Shown in pieces: positions 1 through 12,500 of a stretch of 64,000 bases of DNA. Both the position numbers and the translations under genes were made by a program. The notes under the pieces are model-generated. The model made no database searches. It saw nothing but the letters and a program-made list of their open reading frames with translations, and was not told the origin of the DNA. Positions within the stretch are counted from its first letter, which is position 1. Each line of letters opens with the position of its first letter. The DNA is from Sarcocystis neurona (Eukaryota > Apicomplexa > Conoidasida > Eucoccidiorida > Sarcocystidae). The stretch spans positions 1,683,234-1,747,233 of the forward strand of contig KL647302.1 in assembly GCA_000727475.1 (NCBI GenBank), given 5' to 3'.

Positions 1-522
1 ATGCATGTTTATATGCATGTATGCATATGTGTGTGCATTTCTGAGGGAGGTCGGCGTATTATAGGGGAAGCAAGGAGAACTGTAGGGAAGGCGTGTCTGT
101 CTCGTTGTTGCTTTGCGTCGTGAGAAGGGGAAGGGTCGCGCTTGCAGTTTCGCTTGCATGCAAGCGCTGCAGGACGGCGGTCACGCGTGGCCGACGCGTG
201 TCGTGGCAGTCTTTGCGGAAGAGCGTACGCATGCACCTGTCGAAGAGGGTCAACCAGGCGTTCCTGCATGTACGCATAGAAAGACTTCTGCAGAGGCCTG
301 CGTCGTCCTACAGAGGCGGTATCGAAGGCGACGCGCGGCATGTTGAGCCAGGCACATATCTGTCTGCTGCTCCTGTTACATGTATGTGTACGTATATGTG
401 TGTGTGTGTATTCGGGCCGCGTGGGTGGGCATGAGGAGATACACTCGCGTAGAGAGGAGCATGTGTGCGGCATTGAACAAGACCTGCTGCTTTGCTCGTG
501 TGGTATGTGTGCCTGTGGACAG
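1..522. other. Left edge, no assignable gene; probably SPT6 intron
   Basis: The SPT6 exon that follows begins at an acceptor just before 523, so this stretch is most simply the end of an upstream SPT6 intron. It starts with ATGCATGT/TATGCA low-complexity DNA and has another TGTGTA-rich patch near 385-410. Short open frames occur on both strands at about 60-430. None matches the SPT6 residues expected just upstream of the 523 exon, so they were left unassigned. Confidence 0.4.
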
Positions 523-3500
523 TGCCTTTCGTTGGCGCACCAGCTGCAGGATCCCCTTGCGGAACTGGCAGGGCTGTGGTGCGAAGGGAGAGAAAATAAT
601 TTGCTGCAGCTGAAGCTGCACCCGCTGCAGGCGCTCGTTCCGCAGGAGAAGCTGCAGCAGGCGCTGGAGCGCGTCTTCCTTACTGCAGTCGGTCGTGTCG
701 GCGTTGATCTGCGCCGGGCGCTCCGCAGCAGCAGCAGCAGCAGCGGTCTCGGCGGTGGTGGGCTCAGCAGCACGCTGCTGCAGTTCGTTCCCGGCCTGGG
801 GCCCCGCAAAGCTGCGCGCCTTCTCAGTCTCTTCAAAACGTCTACGCTCCTCGTAGGCAACATAACGGCTGCTTTTGCTCCTCCTCCTTCTCTTACTCTC
901 CTGCCGCTCCTTTGCCGTGCAGGCTTGCTGTTGCAGCTGGACACTCTCGTTTCCCCTTACGGTCGCTGCTGCTGTCTCTGCGTGCTGCTGCTGCGGCGAC
1001 ACCTCCCTGCGGCGCGTGCGCTGCTGTTGCTGCTGTGCTGTCCCCCGTGCTGCTGCAGCTGCTTCTGCTGCTCTGCATGCTGTTGCTGCTCTGTCCCTCT
1101 CCTGCGGTCCTGTTGCTGCGCTGCCCAACATGGTGTTGCATTGCCGTGCTTCTCGTGCTGGTGGGGCTCAGACCCTGCTCCTAGCGCCGCCACTCTCTTT
1201 CCTGGTAGTCGTCTGCATCCCGTTACTTCTCTGATACCTGCCGCTGCTTCTCTGCCTCCTGTTCCTGCTCTGCGTTCTGCTGCTGCTGCTCTGCTGCCTG
1301 CCGCTGCGCGCTGTTTGCTGCCGCTCTGCGTCTTGCAGCTGCTCTGCTGCCTGCTACTACACTCGGCTGCCTGCTGCCGCTCTGGGTCCGGCAGCTCCTA
1401 CGCGACCTGCCGCTGACCGGCTGCCTGCTGCTGCTCTGTCTCGTGTTGCTGTGTGCTTGTACTGCGCGCGCTCGCATTTGTAACGCTGCTGTGACTGCTG
1501 ACGGCGCTGCTGCTGCGGGTGGCGGTGCTGCTGCTGCGTTACTCCCTGTGGACTGCTGCTGCTGCCGCCCATGTGGCACTAATTGTCTGCGACGGGGTGC
1601 TGCCTCTGCTGATGCTGCTGCTGCAGATGCGCTCACAACTCTGCGCGCCGGCGGAAGGCAGCGGCGCGTCGGACTCGGAAGGCGGCTGCAGCAGCTTCGG
1701 CTTCGCCGGGGACAGCAGCCGCAGCAGCAGCAGGCCGTTCTATTTCACCCACCTGGAAGACCGACACTGCAGCAGTAGCGGCGACAAAGCAGCAGCAGCA
1801 GGTGGTGGGGGGGTGGGTGGTGGTGCTGCTGGCTTGGGCTGGAAGACGTATTTCAACTGCGTCTCCTTCCTCCGTCTCAAGAGCAAAAGCGCTGCTGACC
1901 CTGACTCTGTAGACGGTATGGCCGTCGTTTTTCTGTTAGCGTCTACGTAATACATGTCCCTACACTCCTGCACCTACGTATGTATATATCTATGCGTGCG
2001 TATATGTGTGTGTATATGTACGTGGATGGACTTGTGTGCGTACGCGTGGGTATTCGTATGTATGTGCACGTATTGAGGAAGAGATAGTCACAGGAGAAGA
2101 AAGCGCAGAAGGCAGAGGCAGAGGCTGGGGGGCATGTAAGGACAAGTTCGAAGAAATATGTAAAAGACAGAGACAGAGAGACGGACCCCGTGTCGCATCG
2201 CGTAGTTGCGTTCACGCAACAAAGTAGACACACAGACGTATTAGCAGCCCTGTCCACGACGTCTCTCTCTCGCACACGTCTGCGTCGTATAGGTACAGAA
2301 ACAGCAGGATAGACAGAGCGAGACAAAGAAGAAAAGCGTGAAGGGCAAGTGCGAGGGAAGAAAGTCTACATGAACGAGTCGTTATATTTACGGGCGTGTG
2401 TATCCAGTGCAGCTGAAGAAATCCACCAAAAATGCAGCTCATACATATATATATGTGTGGTACGTCCCCCATGTACATATATGTAGCTAGCGGTACGACT
2501 ATATATGTGTGTATGTGTGTATCTTTGTAGTCGGCTCTGTGTAGCGGTGTGGAGAGGGAGGGGCAGCTACTGGGTGTGCGGGCATGTGTGTGTGTATATG
2601 GAAGTGCCTCGACCACGCGGGGGTCGTGTTTGAGTCTTGAGAAGTGCTGTTGCTGCTGCTGCTCTTGTGCGGCAGCTCTCGCATTGGGCTGCCGTCCGTG
2701 AAGCGCTGCTGCATTTATTTGATTCATTTGCTGCTGACGGCCGTCTCCGCTGCAGTCGCAGGGGAACAGCTGGTGCTGCTCAAGTGTATGTGTTGCTCCT
2801 GCTGCCGTCGTCTCGAGTGATGTGTGGCGTGTGGGCCCGGCTGTTCGTACCTTCTCTGTCGGCAGGTGCGCCGCTGTAGCTGGGACTGCTGCTGGTGCTA
2901 CTGCTGCCGCTGCTGCTGCTACTGCTGCTGCGGCTGTTGCCTCTGTTGCTGTTAGTGTTGCGGCTGCTGCTACCGCGGCTGCGGCCTCTGCTGCTGCTGC
3001 CGGTGCCGCGTGGGCTACAGCAGCTGCCGATTTTCCTGTGTTTCAACCGCTCGACGGGCTAGGCCGCCGTTGCTGCTGCTTGCCTTTGGTGAGAGGTCCG
3101 GACTGTACGGTGTGGCTCCGCCGTCGCATCCCTCGTCTTTGCTGCTGCTGCCGCTGCAGCGTGCAGTGCTCGTCTGTTTCTACGCGGTTCACTGCCCTCG
3201 GCAGCTGCTACTTCACCTGTCCTGGCGCCATCACTGCCCGGCAAGCTCCCGCTGCTGCTGCTGCTGCATGTGAGTCTGTGTGGGGTGGCTCTGCTGGGGT
3301 GTTGCTACAGCGCTTGATGATACCCGCATACATCCAGTCGAGGGCAGGGCGTTCGTCGCGAAGATTTGCAGGGACGCACTCGCGCGAGACGACGAGGAAG
3401 AGGACAGCAGCTGCGACCGCGGAGGAGTCTCCAGCGCCGCAGCAGCAGGAACGGGAGGCACGGCCGACGCGGCGGGGGGGGGGAGCGCCTGCCGCCGGCG

Positions 3501-6500
3501 GGGCTGCTGCGGGGTCGAGAGATGGAATAGCAGCAGTAATAGCAGGAGGAGGCGGAGGAGCAGGAGGCGCTATCGAGAGAAGCAACAGCAGCGACGACGC
3601 CGTAGCGAGGACAGGCGTGTTGCAGCAGCTTGGCAGCAGCAGCTGCAGCAGAAGCGCTGACGCAGCTGGGGGCCACTCTTCTGCTGCCGCCGCTGCTTCC
3701 CGCAGCACGCATGCAACCCAGCAGCTGCGCGACGAATGGGTTGAGGAGGACGATATGATCGTTGAAGTCCTCAGGCACGTCCTTCTCCTCAGGCAATTTT
3801 ATCTTCTCTGCAGAACCCGATATGTTCGATTTCTTCTCTCCCGTTGTCTCTGTCTCGCTCGTCTGCGGCCTAAGCAACCACCGGTGGAGCAGCAGTTGCT
3901 GCTGTTGCTGTTTTCCTCTTCTTCTGGGTCCTGCTGCGCCTGCTGCAGCCTCTGCCTGCCTGCTGGTTTTATTCTCTCACCCTCTAGGCCCTGTGGAAAG
4001 GTTCCTTTAGTGATGCATGCGTCATCTTGTCCGCGTCAGTCGCTCCCGTTGGTCGTGACCGCTGCTGTCGCTTCTTCGTTTGTCTTCGAAAGTGCTGAGG
4101 AACCTAACGAGCCAGCGTCTCACACACCCCCAGGTGTACGTACACCTGCACACATGTATATATATATATATGCCACACACATACAAACACGCGCAGAGGA
4201 TGTGCCATGTTCAACGTATTTCTGTGTACGTCTTTTTTTTCACATAAAAGAGCGAAAGTGCTGCGGCGGGTTCCTCTGCTGCTGCTGCTATTACTGCGGT
4301 GTATCTTCTGTTCGCTGCCGCGCTCGTTTCCTTCCTCTTCCACGTGGCCACGTGTACGCGTCGTAGTATCGTCGTCCTCGCGCAGAAATACTCCCACACC
4401 CAAAGCAGCTATCCGTGCGTACCCCCGCATGCAGAGATTCACACACAAACACACACACGTACATATATATATACATATATATAGGTACAAACACACATAT
4501 ATATATATATATGTGCATGCAGGTGGACCGGCTTAAGTCTTCACAGCGTGTATGTGTGAAAGGTCTGACGTTGTGAGTTCTCTCCTGGTAGTGCGTCGAT
4601 GCGCCTGCTGTTGCGCTCTTCATTTCTCCCCTTTTTATATGGAAGAGGGCAGGGGGGGGTCGTTCGGTGCACTGCCTGCTGCTGCTGCGTCTCTTCCTAT
4701 GTGCGTCCTGTACATAAACATCGTCTTCCCAGGTATGTATTATCACCTGCGGAATGGTGCTATGTAGGGGTGCATGCGCAGAGAAATTGGGTCGTGGTTG
4801 CTGCTCTGTCCCCGCGCAGGAAACCGGCCGTGCTGGACTCCATCGACCTAGAAGCTTTCTCGACCATCCTTGCAGAAGACAAGCAACACGCCCGATGCCT
4901 GTGAGAGAGACAAACTGCGCTGCGGCTCGCGCGGCTCCTCCTTCTGCTGACGCTGCTCTCGTGCGCTGACGCTGCTCTGCTGTGCTGACACTGCTGCGCT
5001 GCTGCTGTACTGCGCTGCTGCAGTGCTGCACTGCTGCTGTACTGCGCTGCTGCAGTGCTGCACTGCTGCTGTGCTGCACTGCTGCTGCTGGTTCCCGCGC
5101 CGGAGCGATACAGCTGCTGCCCCGAGACTTTTGTTGCTGGTGTTGTGCTGCGGTTGTTGCGTCCTCGGCGCTGCTGCTGCTAGGTTGGTGCTGCTCCTGC
5201 AGGGAGCCGGCACGCTGCTGCTGCTGCTGGTGCTGCTGCTGCTACCGGAGTGCTGCTGCTTCTCTGCCGTCTCCGGCTCCTTCTGCTACGCCGTGAAGCT
5301 CCTCCTCTGGCTGCTGTTACTGCTGTGTGTATGCAGCAGTTCCGCTTCATCTTCTGCTGCCGCTCCTGCTGCTGCTGCTTCTCGCACTTGTCTGCATCTG
5401 GGTTGGCTGCTGACTCTTCTCCTTCTTCCGTCGCCGCGCGCCCGACGGTCCTCTCCTCTCGCCGCTGTGAATTTGCTGATTTTTTCGTGTTCGCCTTCAC
5501 TTGTGGTCCCTGGGGGGAGGGGGGCGTGCGCCCCCCGTCTTCGTGTGTCCCTCCTCCCATTGCCTGTTTGCATGGGGGGTGTGCGAGGTCTCTCTTCTCC
5601 TTACTGTCTCTCTCCTGTTCATGCGAGGACTGCAGCCGATGTGCGCCCCTGCTGTGCGTTGCTGCTGCTGCTGCTGCATCTTTTGCGGGAACCTTCCCTT
5701 GCTGCAGACCGTACTTGGAGTTTATTGCAGCAGAGCTGCGACACCCGTACCGAGACCCGAGGCTGCCGTACGAGTCGGCAAGTGAGAGGGAAGTCTTCTA
5801 CTGGGTATTAGGCGAAAGCACAGAGGACTTCTGCCCCGGTGCTGCTGTCCTCGCACAGGTCTGCTACGTTCGTGGTACCCTGTTAGTGGTGCAACTGCAG
5901 CCGTCTGGCATTCGGGCGCACATCGGCGATCTGCGCGAACTTCGCTCTCTCTTCGCCCTCCGCTCTCCCCTCCCTCCTGGTGCCGCCCGCTCCCAGTCCT
6001 TAGGCGCAGCAACTGCAGATGCCTTGCGCCACCCCAAGCAGGAGGACCTCTCCGGTCTTCTCGGTGAGAGAAATGCTGCAACAGCAACAGCAGCAGCGGT
6101 AGCAGCAGCAGCGGTAGCAGCAGCAGCGGTGGCAGTAGCAGCGAGAGCAGCAGCAGTGGGAGCAGCAGCAGCGGCAGCAGTAACAGTAGCGGGAGCAGCA
6201 GCAGCGGGAGCGGTAGCAGCGGCGGCAGCAGTGGCGAGTCGCGCGGCTCATGGGAACCCGAGAACGTTCTGCTGCGCGCTCGCACTCGCCGACTGTTCAG
6301 TTGGGAGTTGACGTGGACGGGGAGGACGGAGAGACACACACATTTTCCCCCTTCCGCATGCGTGTGTGTGTGTGTGTGTGTCTGTCGATTTCTCGAGGCT
6401 CGCTGGGACTTGCGATGAAGTATACGTTGTACGGATCTCCACGTTATACATGTACACATATATGTATATATATAGAGAGAGACATATACATATATATATG

Positions 6501-9500
6501 AACGTGAGCGTAAGGAGTACGAACGTGTCTTCGTGTGACGCGAGTGTGTGCCTGTGGATAGCATAGCACAGGTGCGAACTCCGTGTTTACTTTTTTTACG
6601 TGAGAATATACACGTGTATGTATATATGTATGTGTATACAAGAACACACATATACATTCGTGTATACATGACCTGCATAGATATTTGCATGCAGAAACGC
6701 GTCTTTCCCGTGGCATACTTGCGTGTTTGTCTCACATGTATATATATGTGTATAAACAAGCATGCATTTGTACATCGATGTATACATACATCTACATACA
6801 CTTGTGTATGTATAAAGGCGTCTTCCGTCGTGGCGTGTGTGCGTGTCTATCTCTCCGTGTGCATGTGGAGAAGATCACGTCTTCTGTAGAGGTCGGTTCA
6901 GAGGAGGAGACGGTAGCAGGCGTGCGCGTAGGGGGGCGCGGCGCCGCTGCCGTTGCCATGTATCTTTCTGTCGAATATGTCTGTTTTTTGTTACTTAGAA
7001 GCAAGCTGCTTCGCATCTCAGAAATGGGTAGTCATGTGCCTCTGTCTCCCCCGGAAGAGAGCAGCAGCGGTGGAGATATATTACAGACGGATGTGTAGAC
7101 CTAGAGGGGGTTATTAGAGAGGTGGACGTAGGTGGGCAGACTCCTGTGCAAGCGTTACGTACGTAAATGTATGTAGGCACATACGGAGAGAGGAAGAAAT
7201 ACATATGGGCAGATATACCGGGAGAGGTGATCGTTGCACGTCTGGGTGTGTTTACAGGCGTCTCTTGGTTGTATGTGAAGAGGGACGTGGCGACATACAG
7301 ATGGCAGTGATTTTCTCTGCATAGAGTCTGGAGACAGCTGCTGCGTCTGTGTGTTTGACGGAGAACAGCTGCGCCCCGTCTCAAAGTCCTTCAGACATGT
7401 ACCCGTCTCTTCGTGTCCGCATGCACGCATCTGTTGGTGTTCCTGCGCGGAAACTTGTGTGCATGCACATATATGTGTGTGTGTGCATGCGCCACGTGCT
7501 GTCGCTCGCTGTCCAGGAGAGGTGCTGCATGCCCGAGTGGCGTTCATCCATTACGGCATCGCGCTGGAGCGGAGAAGCGGCTTGCCCACCTACCGCGTGG
7601 AAGTGGTAGTGACCGGGGACGTCGTCAAGGCGCTTGTCTCGCAGACCCTCGCCAACGACGCGACGTTGAAGAGCCTGCACACGTATCTTTCTCCGGCGTC
7701 CCGCTTTGACGCGCTCAACGTGCGGAAGCCCCTCGCGGTGTACGTACACTCCAGACAACACATGCCAGCAAAGCCCTGTGGTGTCCGCCGCGCTGTGTGC
7801 GTTTGTGTCGCTCGGGTCTGCGGTGTAGCGACAGCAACCTTAGCAGGCGTCTTCTTGTGTTGTTGCTGGAGAGAGAGGCGGGGTGTACGTACACCGGGAG
7901 CTGCCGCGAAGGCCTGCGGTCGAAGGTCGGCGGAGCAGTGGAGGCTCTGCGTGTGGTATAAGTCGAGTGAACGGCTGTAAGCCGCGCGCGCCTTTTAAGC
8001 AGCGCCTCCTCCGATAGCAGGGCGGTGGGGTGTACGCGCAACACGCGCGGGTTGCTGTCGGTCGCTTCAGGGTGGGATGTCCGGGGTGTACATGCAGTTG
8101 CGAACTGCCCGCTTGAGAAGCGTCGCTGATGGGCCGCATGTGTGGGGGGGGGGGGGGGGGAAAACACGCATGGCACTCACTCTCCTCTCGCTCTCTCCCC
8201 GACAATACCCTGTGGACTCGCAGTGTACGTACACCGGAAAACCGCGTGCACACGCAGGGCCTTCAGAGTTTCTTTTGGGGTGGAAACTGGTATGGGGCAG
8301 CGGGGGTCGCCCTGATGACAAGTCGAGTCGAGGAAATGCGCAGTCGCTACGATAACTGCAATGAAAGACCGACTCTCCCAGTAGTCCCCGTTCGAGAGGA
8401 ATGGCAACAGCAGATAGAGAAGTGGATAGAAAGGAGTAGAACAGAGGAGGAACAGCAAGAGAGGAAGTGCGTTTTGAGAAGAGAAAATGTGTGCGCACAT
8501 GCTGAACAGGTGTTGCTACTGCGTTTTTGTGGAGCGCACCACCTGCTGGCGAGCCTGCCCCTGCTGCTGCCGCTGGTGGTGGGATGCTACTGCTGGGGTG
8601 GAGTGCTGCTGCTGCTGCTGACGTGCTGTTGCTGCTGCAGGGAGCTGGAAGAACTGTATCTTCAGCAGCACAAGCAACGCATGCGCGTGCGAAGAAATAT
8701 TCGTCATCCGAATTACAAACCGGTCGCTCCGCTTAAAGCCCTGCAGCTGCTGCAGCGTCCCGAGGTAATAACTGCGGCAGCGAGGAGTCGCCGCGTAGCC
8801 GAACTTGAGACAGAGGACCTGCCCCATCAGACTTGCTACCGGTGTAACTTCCCTATAAGAAGAAAGGCAAACCACCCGATTCTTAGCAGAAGTCGAGACA
8901 AGATATGCGTGTCGCGCGTGGCTTGCCTCGTGTCAACATGTTGCCACGGAGGGAGACGTGCAGCAAGAGGCGCTCTGCATATAGAGAGGGTCTCCTCAGA
9001 CGCGTCCCCCAGGCATTGCCGCGTTCTCGAGGACGCGTGCACCTACGTAAAGGCCAGCGTATGTCTACGTGTGTGTATAGTATTACCTCCTCAGCTGCAG
9101 CTGCCACGCGCCCGTGCATAAGCAGCATATGTACAAGCTTCGTTTGGGGTACGTGGGAGGGTTTCGACGTCCGTGCTGCCGCTCCCTCTACGTGTACCTA
9201 CCTGCCCGTCGTGCGTCTCCTCACATGTACATATCGCACGTATCGCGCCGATTTTTTGCTGTGGGTGTCTCTAGAAGCATCTGCACGCCTCGGTATATGT
9301 GTACAGCATACCTACTCTACTGCATAGGGCAGTATGTATCTACACATGGACGTACGTGCGTAGCTGTATATGTGTGCGTCTTTGGGTTTGTGTAAGTCTG
9401 TTTCTATGAGATGCATGTGTGTTCTGTGCTCTTACCTTTGACTGACTTGCACGTATAAATGAATACATGTATATGTATGTACATGTATATATATAGAGAG

Positions 9501-12500
9501 AGGTCTATAGAAAGGTAGAAAGACATGCGTGTGCGATGTGACTCGTAACACCCGCCTGCAGGTCCCAGTGGGGGAGGCGTTGTTTCGACCGGGCAGCAAC
9601 GACGGGCTGGTGCTCATGGTCAAGACGTGCAGCAGCCCATTTCGTTGTTTAACTCTGGCCGTCGAGGAGAGGAACTCGTTACCCCCAGACGCGTTGAATC
9701 TCGACGATGTTGCTGCCGCAGCGGCCGGTTTGCAGCAGCAGCAGCTCGGCGGGGGTCTGGGCAGCGAGCTGTACGTGCAGGGCGAGCGCTACGACTCTCT
9801 CAACGCGATCATCGCCCACCTCTGCGACCGTCTGCGAGTCAATCTCGAGGAGGTGTACAGACACCCGGTGAGTTGCTGGGTGTGTGTGTGTGTGTATCTG
9901 TGTTTCTTTCGGCTTGGGAAAATTAGGCGGATCCCACGAATTTCTTGCGACTGCGTGGCTGCTGTCCACCCCACGTCCTGGTGTTGGAGACGAGCTGCCG
10001 TTGTGCGTCCGCAGACCTTGTGTTGCTGCTGTTGAGACGTGCTACTGTTCGGGTCTGCATGCGCCATAGCACTGCTGCTGCTGTGCAGACCAGAGGCCGT
10101 CTCTGGGAACACCCTGCGTCTGTATCTGCGTGCCTTCTGCTGCTGACGGAGTGCAACAAACCACGTGGTGCCGCTGCCGTGTCTCCCTTAACGTGTGCCA
10201 TTGTTGCACGCCTGCGAAGAATCTGCTGCGGTGCAACAAACGCAGTGCGCTCTTGCGGTCTGTGCTGCCGGGTGCGTACGTCTGCTGCAGAAGTACCTGC
10301 CTGTCGCCGAAGTGGCGGTGGCGTTGGAGAAGCTGCGGCAGCAGTCGAGTGCGCGGCCGGGGTCGATATCTTGGGCGCTGCTGCCGCCTGCAGGCAGCGA
10401 AGACCCGCTCGCCGCAGGCGGAGGGGTTCGCGGCGGGGGCGCAGGAGCAGGAGAGAGACATGCAAATCCGCTGCGCTTCCAGCTGCTGGTGCTCCCTCCG
10501 CAAAGCAGCGGCGGCGCAGACCGAGCAGCCGGTGGCGCAGCAGCAGGCGCCGGCTGCTATCTCCTCGACGGCGTGTATGTTGACCACCGTCGCTTCCTGC
10601 TGTGGAACCAAGAGCACACGTCCCTGCAGCGGCTGATCGCCTGGTGGAAGGAAAAGGGCTACTGGAAGGTGGGCGCGCAGAGGGCTTCAGGGCACTGCCG
10701 AGTTCTTGGGCCGCACGTGTGTACACACTCACCACGGCATGGCTGAAAGTGCTGCTGCATGCGTCCTTCTGACAGCCGTTAGCCGTCGTACGCGTGTTTC
10801 TCTCTCTCTCCGTGTGCTGGAAGGAGCTGCACGGATGGCAGGCATGCAGGCTCCACAAGTGAATGCTCTTCATTCTTGTATTTACTCCATAGAGTGAAAT
10901 GCACATACAGATATATACATGTATGTAGGAGGGTGCAGGCCTATGTGTACGATTAAGGAGAAACGATATATATATATATATATTAAACAAAGTAGAACGT
11001 ACATATATATATATATATGTATATGGGTATATCTGGAGGGTGCAGGCCTATGTAGTATTAAGGAGAAATGTACATATATACATATATATATGTACGTAGA
11101 GGGTGCGGGCTTGAGACAGATATGTCTGTGTAGGAGTGTGTGTATAGTATGGGTTTCTGCCTTCTCACGTGTTCCGGCATACAAGTAGACCAGACGCAGG
11201 CCAGCAGCAGACCACTCAGTATCCACGCGTCCCCTGCTGCACAAAGGACACGAGAGGAGAAGGAGGCCCTGCAAGTAGCAGCGGGCGCTGGTAGGGAGGG
11301 GCCGCTGCTGGCAGGCGACCCGCAGGGGGAAACGCGGCAGGCAGCGAGTTCAGAACTTGGGAGGGGACGGGAGTGCTGGCGACATCTGTGACTGGCCACA
11401 GCAGCACCCCGCAAGCCGTGCTCGGGCCCTGTCCTCTCTGCATGCATGAGACCACGAACACTCGCTAAGTGCAGTTCGACTGGCACGCGTCTGTAGCGGT
11501 GTTATGACGGACACGCGGGGGGGAGGGGGACCCGAGAAATGTGCGAGTGCCCGCTGCAGTGCACTGACGTCGCGCGTTTTGCTGCCTGGGTGGGCGTGCA
11601 TGCGTTTGCCGCGCTGGGCGTATAAGCGGCCGACAAAAACGCGACCCCTCAGTCGCGGGCCTGTCTCTGCGCCAGACAGCTGTCCACCGGAGGGGGGGCT
11701 GTCTCTGTGTGCAGAGCGTCTTTTCAGGCGGATTCTCTATCTCTCGTGTGTGTAGGTGCGTTTCACGGCCGCAAGACTGCATGCGCTTGTCTTCGGATGT
11801 GCTCGCTAAGAAGGACGTAGCCATGTAATAGGTGCTACGGGTCGCTTGTCGGGGAGGGCCTGTGTCTGCGTAGGTATAAAACAGAGAGAGAAGGGAGTTG
11901 TACACAGATATAGACAGAGGGAGATTTATTGGGAGGCGCGCCCGTTTGTAGTGGGAGTTTTTGTGCGTGTATGGGTAGCTGCGTACAACGTCCGTATGTC
12001 GGGCCGGGAGCCGCAGTCACACACACAGACGCAGACGTCGTTGCAAGGCACGCGTGCCGTGCGGCCGAGTGTCTGCCGCATATTCCTGCCCAGGTGGGGG
12101 GGATGTAGCAGCTACTTCTTGACGTGCGCGCGTCTGAGTAGACGTCTCGTTTTTTTCCGCTAGCTCTACATCTCTATAGGCGCCTGTGCACAGCCCGTGC
12201 GCGCGTCTGTTCTTCTCCAAAGAAAAGGCATTCATGTAGACTTTAGTTATGTACACTACGAGGTGTAGATGTATACATAAATGTGTGCATGCGTGTGTGT
12301 GTGTAGGATGTGTCCACGTTGGGTGCTCATATGCATGCGTGTGCCTGGGGGGACTGTCTACGTTTCTGTGGCCATCTGCCACCTGCTCCTCTCGACCCGT
12401 GTGTGTTTGTTGTGGTGGGCTGCGCGTCGGGGCCTGGTGCAGCGGCAGGAGTATCTGAAGGCGTATCTGGAAGAGAAGGCGCTACTGCAGGAGGAGCAGG

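Noticed and set aside
93..434. Upstream SPT6 exon in the first 430 bases
   Set aside because: Frames here (for example RMHLSKRVNQAFLHVRIERL) do not match the residues that precede the helix-hairpin-helix domain, and there is no room for the missing segment.
2822..4366. A 514-codon + strand frame inside SPT6
   Set aside because: It runs in a different frame from the SPT6 exon at 3311 (LDDTRIHP), which matches the family, and is poly-Ala/Ser in CTG-rich DNA.
4980..5100. CRISPR array or other spaced repeat
   Set aside because: The 32-base units are contiguous, without unique spacers, and are made of CTG triplets.
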